A stretch of 52,522 nucleotides of DNA from a virus. The number at the start of each line of letters is the position of its first letter. The stretch's first letter is position 1. This document shows, piece by piece, positions 47,132-52,522 of this stretch. A program made the translations under genes and the position numbers. The notes under the pieces are model-generated. The model was not told the DNA's origin. It was given only the letters and a program-made list of their open reading frames with translations, and ran no database searches. The stretch covers positions 1-52,522 of IMG/VR virus record IMGVR_UViG_3300037150_000196, one strand, 5' to 3'.

Positions 47132-47995
47132 CTACCAACTAGCAGCTCTTTTAACTGCCTGTAAAATAGGTTTTTGTTGTTGAGCGATAAAAGCTGGTGT
47201 ATAGGTAATAACGATAAGACCACCAGCACCAGTTCCAGAAACTCCTTGACTAGAAGTACCGCCGCCGCCGCCGCCGTAGCTTCCGCCATTTCCGGCATTA
47301 TAAAGACCACTACCGCCGCCGCCGCCGCCAGAACCAACAGTTCCCGAAGCAGGCGACCCATTAAGGTTAGTGTATGTCCACTCGGTACCAGCACCCCCGT
47401 TACCACCATACGTAGAACCACTACCGCCGCCGCCGCCGCTGGTTCCATTACTGGCGGTGCCGCCAGAGCTTCCGGCGCCGCCCGTACCGGTACCGCCAAA
47501 ACCAGAATTACCGCCGGCAGCCCACTCCGTACCTCCAGCCGTGCCGTTATCGGCCCCGCCGCCGCCGCCATAAATAGTACCACCAGCGCCGCCAGCGCCA
47601 AGGGGACCACCAGCGCCACCGCCACCGCCAATCTCAGCGCCGCCAGCGCCACCAGCATATTTGAGTGTTCCCACTGAGTTAGCCGTTGCGCCCCCTGGGG
47701 GACTACCACTCGTTCCCGAGCGTCCATAATCGGCTACGAGTGGCCCCGTAGAACTACCAAACCAGGTAGTAGAATATCCACCGGCTGAACCAATGTTCAC
47801 CGAAATTGACCCACTGCCCGACCAGTTGCTAATCTTCGCATAGGCGCCGCCGCCGCCGCCACTACCGCCGCCGCCGCTGTTGGTTGCGCCATTTCCTCCC
47901 GAACCTAAGGCTTCAATCGTATTATTGGAGGCGTTCCAGTCTCCAGGAACCGTCCAGGAAGTACCGGTTGTAAGGGCAATAACTACAGTAGCCAT
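47132..47995 (-). CDS. Gly-rich adhesin/fibre protein
   Basis: 287 aa. WTVPGDWNASNNTIEALGSGG is the common start of phage Gly-rich fibre proteins. It then has many GGGGG and GGAGG runs up to residue 265. Likely a receptor-binding tip built as a polyglycine sandwich. GGGAG upstream. Confidence 0.75.
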   Translation of the reverse strand: MATVVIALTTGTSWTVPGDWNASNNTIEALGSGGNGATNSGGGGSGGGGGAYAKISNWSGSGSISVNIGSAGGYSTTWFGSSTGPLVADYGRSGTSGSPPGGATANSVGTLKYAGGAGGAEIGGGGGAGGPLGAGGAGGTIYGGGGGADNGTAGGTEWAAGGNSGFGGTGTGGAGSSGGTASNGTSGGGGGSGSTYGGNGGAGTEWTYTNLNGSPASGTVGSGGGGGGSGLYNAGNGGSYGGGGGGTSSQGVSGTGAGGLIVITYTPAFIAQQQKPILQAVKRAASW

Positions 47996-48011
47996 TGGGT
48001 CTTACTCCCGA

Positions 48012-48512
48012 CTAAATTTCTACTTCGATATAACAAATGGCGTTGACAGCTGCCCCAGCCGTCACTCTAACACGACAAGCGTTACCGATAACCAAAACTG
48101 GCTCTTGTCCCAATGGGAATTGATAAACGTATTGGTTAGTTGGAGCAACTAACTGAGCGTCAAACATACGTGTAGTTGTAATGGAACCTTCTGAGGTACA
48201 AGTATATCCAGTCGCTGAAGTGCCTTCAGTTAGACCAGCTATTGAAGCGACGGCTTGGTCAGCTCCGTTTTGCTTAACACAGTCAGCATCTGCTGAAGCG
48301 GTCACTGTTCCAAAGACTGTCCCCGTTTCTAGTAATTCACATTTAATTGGCGTAGCTGCGGCTGAGCCGTCAAAACTAATGCCCCAAGATACTATTTTGG
48401 CTTGGTTAAATGGTTTTAATTGTAAAAGAGTCTTAATCGCTGTACCTGTCGTCACTGCTACCTGTGCCGCTGTTGTTGGTGCGGGTCCATTCCAGACTTT
48501 ATATCGTGCCAT
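48012..48512 (-). CDS. Structural beta-rich protein, 166 aa
   Basis: MARYKVWNGPAPTTAAQVAV... strand-rich, Thr/Ala-rich, no catalytic motif. In the adhesin/decoration region. Family unknown. Confidence 0.7.
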   Translation of the reverse strand: MARYKVWNGPAPTTAAQVAVTTGTAIKTLLQLKPFNQAKIVSWGISFDGSAAATPIKCELLETGTVFGTVTASADADCVKQNGADQAVASIAGLTEGTSATGYTCTSEGSITTTRMFDAQLVAPTNQYVYQFPLGQEPVLVIGNACRVRVTAGAAVNAICYIEVEI

Positions 48513-48727
48513 TAGGAAGCCCCCATCTCTGTATTGTAAGCAGCAAAAGCAGCCGTTAGTTCATCATCTGTGTAGTTGGGCGAGAAGCGCAAAACCTCAT
48601 CGTTATAAGTTACTTTAATTACGTTACTAACATTTCCACCATCATCTGTTTCTTCTACCAATCCAACACTCCAAGTCGCTAGGGCTTGGTCGTTGACACT
48701 CCATAACTGGGCTGTTGTTATATCCAT
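48512..48727 (-). CDS. 71-aa protein, unknown
   Basis: MDITTAQLWSVNDQALATWSV... a small beta-helix protein. AGGAAA upstream. Resembles the 101-aa protein nearby in its EVLRFSP/GHFLKFP and DELTAAF/EEQLQEM parts. Confidence 0.65.
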   Translation of the reverse strand: MDITTAQLWSVNDQALATWSVGLVEETDDGGNVSNVIKVTYNDEVLRFSPNYTDDELTAAFAAYNTEMGAS

Positions 48728-48739
48728 TTATTTCCTTTC

Positions 48740-48850
48740 TTAGTTTACTGCTATTGTTTGTTTTACGTTCTTGCCGTCTACTAAACTGAAAACCTTTCTG
48801 CATTTTTTGCAAAATACACTAACTTGTGAATACTCTCTTGGTCTTCCCAT
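48740..48850 (-). CDS. 36-aa peptide with CxxC
   Basis: MGRPREYSQVSVFCKKCRKVF... starts at the stop of the previous gene. One CxxC. Possibly zinc-binding as a dimer. Confidence 0.45.
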   Translation of the reverse strand: MGRPREYSQVSVFCKKCRKVFSLVDGKNVKQTIAVN

Positions 48851-49279
48851 TTAACTTACCGCCAAAGTAGTTTGTTTATTGCGACCACTACTATCCGTAC
48901 ACTGCCAACCGATAAAATACCGGTTAACATACCTATTTTGGACATCTCCTTGAAAATCTATCCGTGACTCACGGAAATATATCAGACGAAGCTTATGTTC
49001 TTCTGGCACAAAATACTGATCATGGATAGCAATCGTTACTCCATTAACGGTAAAAAGACCGTTCCTTAAGTCAACGGCGATAGTTTCGTCTGTGTCCGGA
49101 TTATACAACGAAAAAGCAACGAGTTCATCTTCACGAGCCAGTACGTCACTAAACGCACTTGGATTATGTTCAGCCCCTTCAACGTGGTTCTGCGAACGGT
49201 CGTCTTCTGGCTGATTGAGAATTGTCCCATCAGAGAAGATAGCCCTAAAAAGCCACTTAAGCGGTTGGGATGTTGTCAT
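48851..49279 (-). CDS. 142-aa protein, unknown
   Basis: MTTSQPLKWLFRAIFSDGTIL... alpha/beta, contains LRNGLFTVNGVTIAIHDQYF. Overlaps the upstream gene by 23 bp. Found in similar phage clusters as a small structural protein, role unknown. Confidence 0.65.
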   Translation of the reverse strand: MTTSQPLKWLFRAIFSDGTILNQPEDDRSQNHVEGAEHNPSAFSDVLAREDELVAFSLYNPDTDETIAVDLRNGLFTVNGVTIAIHDQYFVPEEHKLRLIYFRESRIDFQGDVQNRYVNRYFIGWQCTDSSGRNKQTTLAVS

Positions 49280-49562
49280 TGGATTGACCTTCTGGGATTG
49301 TATTCCCGTTTAATTGTTCGACTAATGCTTTATCGGCTTCGGCTTGAGCAACTTGAGCCGCTTCCATTTCTGGTGTGATAACTTCTTGGCCTTGACCAGC
49401 TTTCTCAGTTGCGTCAACCATTTCTTGAAGTTGTTCTTCAGTAGTCCCACCTGGGAACTTTAAGAAGTGGCCATCAGAAAAAGTGGCAACAATCTCGTCA
49501 TTACCGTCTACAGACCATGTTACATCTTCTTCTAACTGTGTAAATGTGTTAAATACTTGCAT
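49257..49562 (-). CDS. 101-aa protein, unknown
   Basis: MQVFNTFTQLEEDVTWSVDGN... small beta domain then Gln/Ala-rich helix. AAAGGAAA upstream. Related in pattern to the 71-aa protein at 48727. Confidence 0.65.
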   Translation of the reverse strand: MQVFNTFTQLEEDVTWSVDGNDEIVATFSDGHFLKFPGGTTEEQLQEMVDATEKAGQGQEVITPEMEAAQVAQAEADKALVEQLNGNTIPEGQSNDNIPTA

Positions 49563-49649
49563 TTAATTTTCCTTTCTTTAAAAATAATTATATAAGTCAA
49601 GCGTCAATCTTTTGGCCAGTCTTGTCAATACTTTTTTTATAGTGTTTAA

Positions 49650-50423
49650 CTAAGAGAACTTTTTACGATCCTTGTAGTCTCTTTTACACTGCCGGCATTG
49701 GCGGTGAATAAAACCGTCTGGCGTGACCCATTTATAGGTATTTACTTCATCCAGGGGGTGTCCATGTTTGCACACCAATTTACCATCATTGCCATTAGAC
49801 CGCGGAGGTTCAGTTCTCAAAAGACGCTTTCTGGCGTTATATTTAGCAGACCTTATCGCAGAGGAACTTTTACCTAGCAATTTAGCTTCGTCTAATACTT
49901 CACTATGAGTACGTCTTGATTTAAACTCTAGTTCTAGTGGGTAATACTCTTCTGGAATTTTATTGCCATGCATATCTACACCTCTATTAAGTTCGTGAGG
50001 ACAATATTTTCCAGAGCGTTTACCAAGATTGCAGTTAGCACATAAAACTTGGAGTTTAATATCTTGTGGGTAGTTATTTTGCTTTAACCAATAATAGAGT
50101 TGCGTACCGCCCATAATTCCCTTCTTGGACCACTCCTTACGGTAAAGATAGCCATCACCATTTATATGATCAAGATGAAGAAACTTTATCTCTTTCTCCC
50201 CACAACAACAACAAACAGCACCGCCATAATGGTTAAAAACCTCTAAGCGTATTTTATTATAGGATCTAATCTGGCCAGCCCTATGCTTGTCTTTGTTTTC
50301 TCTCCGCCACTTCCTAGAACGCTCAGCAGCTTGTTCCTTATTTTTTAATCCCTTTTCTGTTTTGAACCACTCACGCATATAAGCGGTATGTTTATTTGGA
50401 TCTTCTTGTTTCCACTTTGACAT
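49650..50423 (-). CDS. HNH homing endonuclease
   Basis: 257 aa. Basic N-terminus with repeated YMREWFKT/RSRKWRREN, then CCCCGEKEIKFLHLDHINGDG and LQVLCANCNLGKR, the HNH metal core. The C-terminus has a second Zn-type motif (CKHGHPLDE...CRQCKRDY). Free-standing homing type. Its own promoter and an SD-sequestering hairpin lie upstream (50427-50475). Confidence 0.85.
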   Translation of the reverse strand: MSKWKQEDPNKHTAYMREWFKTEKGLKNKEQAAERSRKWRRENKDKHRAGQIRSYNKIRLEVFNHYGGAVCCCCGEKEIKFLHLDHINGDGYLYRKEWSKKGIMGGTQLYYWLKQNNYPQDIKLQVLCANCNLGKRSGKYCPHELNRGVDMHGNKIPEEYYPLELEFKSRRTHSEVLDEAKLLGKSSSAIRSAKYNARKRLLRTEPPRSNGNDGKLVCKHGHPLDEVNTYKWVTPDGFIHRQCRQCKRDYKDRKKFS

Positions 50424-50426
50424 AAA

Positions 50427-50475
50427 AACTCCTATTTCTAGGAGTTATTATGCACTAGTTTTGCCTACCCGTCAA
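50427..50475 (-). promoter_or_regulatory. Promoter plus SD-sequestering hairpin of the HNH gene
   Basis: Reverse strand TTGACG (50475-50470), 17-nt gap, CATAAT (50452-50447). Right after it AACTCCTA-GAAA-TAGGAGTT (50446-50427) forms an 8-bp hairpin with a GNRA loop that contains the SD (TAGGAG) 5 nt from ATG 50423. The predicted local start, about 50440, removes most of the 5' arm. Confidence 0.7.
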
Positions 50476-50507
50476 GTATAAATTATACGATATATGTAAT
50501 TAACAGG

Positions 50508-51293
50508 TTAATTTTCATTATATTGCATGGTCATACTGGCTTGTGCCGTGTCACCAGCAGCTGCACTTGTTGTTGTCTGAAGCTGTGTTGGGAGATACTG
50601 GGAGTAACCAGAAGATGTAATAGCAGCGGTTGGGGTAGCTGCGTATGGCCCTGTCGTGTTGAACCAGACTACAATACCAGAACCAATCGATACAGCGGAG
50701 GTAATATCTTTAGTAAGGTTGGCATTCGTTGTTGTAGAAGGGGTAGCGTAAACAGCGTAGTTGGTAAAGGCTGAAAAGGTAAGTGTTGCGTCACCTGTAC
50801 CCGACGCTTTGGTCAAAGTACCAGATGCCGTTGGGCTGGCTGTTGGAGAAGCTGTCGACATAATAACGGACGTTGACGAAGCGACTGTTGCAACTACGGT
50901 AAGGGTAATACTGTTATTAGTGTAAGTTGCTCCAACTGTAGCGTTACCACTTGATATTGTGAATAGGAATTGACATCCACCAGCACCACCATCGGTTGCG
51001 CCTTTAAGAGTTAGGCCTGTACCAAGCGCACCAGCAGTATGAGCAAAAAGACCAGCTGAAATTTGGTTAAATGAACCAGTGAAAGAGCCGTACTGATATT
51101 TGGTGTATGAGTTATTTCCAGCTGTAATTGGAGCAGCTGAGTAAGCCGTACCTGAGTTTACGGTATTGTCATCGACGTTTTTCCAGTTGACGTCTGTTGG
51201 GTAGTGAGTATCCGCCCCAAAACCCGATTGAGTTGTTCCGTGTGAACTCGTTAAAGTTCCGTTATCTTCGCACCAGTTAAAAGTTGCTGAAAT
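50508..51293 (-). CDS. 261-aa structural protein with shared Ig-like module, AUU start
   Basis: The frame is open from a TAG at 51303-51305 to 50508 with no ATG/GTG/TTG near its start. ATT 51293 with TAGGG upstream gives (M)SATFNWCEDNGTLTSS.... The C-terminal module (GATYTNNSITLTV, SGTLTKASG, ATLTFSAFT) is shared with the tail tube protein. Likely a head-surface or tail decoration protein. Late promoter copy 4 precedes it. Confidence 0.65.
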   Translation of the reverse strand: MSATFNWCEDNGTLTSSHGTTQSGFGADTHYPTDVNWKNVDDNTVNSGTAYSAAPITAGNNSYTKYQYGSFTGSFNQISAGLFAHTAGALGTGLTLKGATDGGAGGCQFLFTISSGNATVGATYTNNSITLTVVATVASSTSVIMSTASPTASPTASGTLTKASGTGDATLTFSAFTNYAVYATPSTTTNANLTKDITSAVSIGSGIVVWFNTTGPYAATPTAAITSSGYSQYLPTQLQTTTSAAAGDTAQASMTMQYNEN

Positions 51294-51333
51294 TTTGTTA
51301 CCCTACACTCTCTAGTTATATTAATATAACTTA

Positions 51334-51363
51334 ATCGTGGGGGTAAGGAGTGGGTTGTGTCAA
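51334..51363 (-). promoter_or_regulatory. Late promoter element (copy 4)
   Basis: TTGACA (51363-51358), 13-nt gap, ACCCCCAC, CACGAT (51339-51334), then TAAG. Predicted leader of about 34 nt to ATT 51293. Confidence 0.6.
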
Positions 51364-51392
51364 GAGCTGTTTTGAGTTTAGATTAGTTAAAA

Positions 51393-51761
51393 CTAACTTC
51401 GCTCAATTAGTAGGTCAACATTGAATATCTGGTTAGCTATTTCATTACCAGAACTTGTAATCGTAAAGGTATAGTTAACACCACATAGGGGAATCTGGAA
51501 ATAATTATTATTAGTATCAACTAGGAAGGTTGTCTTGCCACCTTGAGCAATAGCGACTTTAGAGAAGACTGCGTAACCATTATCATCAGTAATCGTAAGA
51601 GTTACTGTATGACCAGATACTAAAGCTGGGACAGTCACACCAATTCCCCTTAAAATACCGTTAACAGAAATCCCAGTAGCTGTAGCTACGGTGGCACTTG
51701 TTTGGTAAGCCAAATTAAGTACGGTTGTCTGTCTTTGTATAGGGAATTGATGTACTGACAT
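51393..51761 (-). CDS. 122-aa beta-rich structural protein
   Basis: MSVHQFPIQRQTTVLNLAYQT... one beta-sandwich domain. Small virion protein by position, near head genes. Family unknown. Confidence 0.65.
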   Translation of the reverse strand: MSVHQFPIQRQTTVLNLAYQTSATVATATGISVNGILRGIGVTVPALVSGHTVTLTITDDNGYAVFSKVAIAQGGKTTFLVDTNNNYFQIPLCGVNYTFTITSSGNEIANQIFNVDLLIERS

Positions 51762-51766
51762 CAGGT

Positions 51767-52267
51767 TTATTTAGTTGTCTTGCTCGGTGTTTCCTCTACT
51801 GTTTCGGTTGTGTCTTCGGTCGGAGTTTCAGTTTCTGGAGTTGGTTCATCTTCAGATGAGTCGAGTTCAATACCATCATCAGCAACTGGGGTTTCTACGA
51901 CTGGCTCTACTACAGGAGCTACTTCTGGAGTTAAATCTGCGGCAGTGTTCTCAACACTTGGAGTTTCAGGGGTAGTTACCACTGGCTGACCTTGTAAAGT
52001 AGTTCTTATAGCTTCTATTAGATCAGATTGTAAACCATATCCAGTTGGGTTAAGTCCTAAACTGGTAGCGTAAGCTGCGCGCTCCGGCACGGTCATATTG
52101 TAGAAGTCTGGTTTTTTATCAGCTTCTGGGGCTATAGAATCAGATACCTTAGCGGCAACACCTAGACGAATTAACTCAAGAGCTTCGTTATCACCAAGGT
52201 CGAACTCATCGCCAACCTGGTGAAGACCGAAGTCACTTTTAATATTACTTATTGCTTTTATTTTCAT
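51767..52267 (-). CDS. Head-region protein with acidic tail, 166 aa
   Basis: N-terminus (DFGLHQVGDEFDLGDNEALEL, IRLGVA) is a small beta motif common in phage head-region proteins. The middle (GLNPTGYGLQSDLIEAI) resembles a SAP/Rho-N-like helix pair. The C-terminal 75 residues are Glu/Thr/Pro-rich. AAGGAGG upstream. Confidence 0.65.
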   Translation of the reverse strand: MKIKAISNIKSDFGLHQVGDEFDLGDNEALELIRLGVAAKVSDSIAPEADKKPDFYNMTVPERAAYATSLGLNPTGYGLQSDLIEAIRTTLQGQPVVTTPETPSVENTAADLTPEVAPVVEPVVETPVADDGIELDSSEDEPTPETETPTEDTTETVEETPSKTTK

Positions 52268-52290
52268 TGTCTTTTTTCCTCCTTATTTTT

Positions 52291-52522
52291 TTAAGCTGTT
52301 GTTAGGTAACTCTTACTCGCTAGTTCACCGGTAATATAGTTAGCCTGGAAATTCAACGTACCATTTAAGGCCGTGTTGAAAGCAACGGTATTTAATGAGA
52401 TCGCTGTTGCACTAGTCGTTACAGTTGCACGAGTTGCTTCAAAAGTTCCACTAGCAGAACCACTTATGTACATATCGGTCGCAATATTCGTACCATTTTT
52501 AGTGATATACATAAACTTTTCA
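52291..52522 (-). CDS. Virion-associated protein, 3' part
   Basis: This is the C-terminal end of the gene starting at 537 across the circle, ending ...LASKSYLTTA at 52291. See the entry at 1-537. Confidence 0.85.
   Translation of the reverse strand, partial: EKFMYITKNGTNIATDMYISGSASGTFEATRATVTTSATAISLNTVAFNTALNGTLNFQANYITGELASKSYLTTA
52396..52522. repeat. Terminal redundancy, right copy
   Basis: Identical to 1-127; marks the circular joint. Confidence 0.95.

Noticed and set aside
47174-47677. Forward-strand frames opposite the Gly-rich gene (Thr/Ser/Ala- and Pro-rich)
   Set aside because: They are mirror frames of GGN-rich DNA without SD and with low-complexity composition.
1-52522. Temperate phage
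   Set aside because: No integrase, excisionase, attachment site or repressor-antirepressor switch was seen. The RHH protein alone is not enough.

Overview
The window is one complete circular (or circularly permuted) tailed-phage genome. Bases 1-127 recur exactly at 52396-52522, and one reverse-strand virion gene reads without interruption across that joint, so the unique length is 52,395 bp. The proteins point to a long non-contractile tail (728-aa tape measure, tail tube, distal tail and hub proteins, no sheath) on a head module of Mu-like style (gp29-like portal, MuF-like minor head protein, gpI-like protease with nested scaffold, gpG-like protein). No integrase or repressor was seen, so a lytic lifestyle is likely. 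The wall enzymes (GH25 muramidase, Rpf-like transglycosylase, cysteine-peptidase plus SH3b) suggest a host with a thick or monoderm-type wall. The host itself cannot be named from the sequence. The standard genetic code fits.

Layout. The reverse strand carries the late genes, read from about 12452 down through position 1 and on from 52522 down to 28690: Zn-ribbon, ParB-like and Dam genes, terminase, portal, MuF protein with intein, DNA methylase, protease/scaffold, capsid, decoration proteins, adhesins, connectors, tail, fibres, second lysis cassette (ending at a terminator near 30750), then an HNH cluster. The forward strand (12725-28793) carries early genes: initiator, DnaB-like helicase, ERF annealing protein, two sigma-region-4-like proteins, many tiny overlapping ORFs, a VIT-type metal transporter, a methyltransferase-like gene, GH25 endolysin and holin, a hairpin terminator at 28017-28047, then the Rpf-like gene.

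Regulation. Early genes use TTGACA / TATAAT-type promoters, one of them a near-duplicate pair (15673 and 22386), and strong AGGAGG ribosome sites inside operons. Late transcription units look different. Several have -35 boxes at normal spacing, but their -10-like boxes (TACGCT, CATGAT, CACACT or TATAAT) sit so close to the ATG that the predicted transcript starts 0-4 nt before it, so leaderless translation is inferred. Four late sites share TTGACA-N12/13-ACCCCCAY. One of them lies inside the protease gene, before an in-frame scaffold start.

Most interesting features. (1) The MuF-like protein holds an Ala1 intein (5016-5825), and almost all of the intein DNA also encodes, on the opposite strand and in codon-aligned phase, a protein with a helix-turn-helix and a Vsr/EDxHD-type nuclease pattern: an antisense homing endonuclease nested in an intein. 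(2) A free-standing HNH gene (50423) has its ribosome site locked in a GAAA-loop hairpin whose 5' arm is removed if transcription starts at its own promoter, the logic known from I-TevI. (3) Four non-coding regions look like structured RNAs (3822-3931, 4786-4888, 20696-20990, 30486-30700). (4) Two Rpf-family genes face each other and keep matching leaders with a mini-ORF and a covarying hairpin. Basis for all of this is reading by eye; no search or folding program was run.
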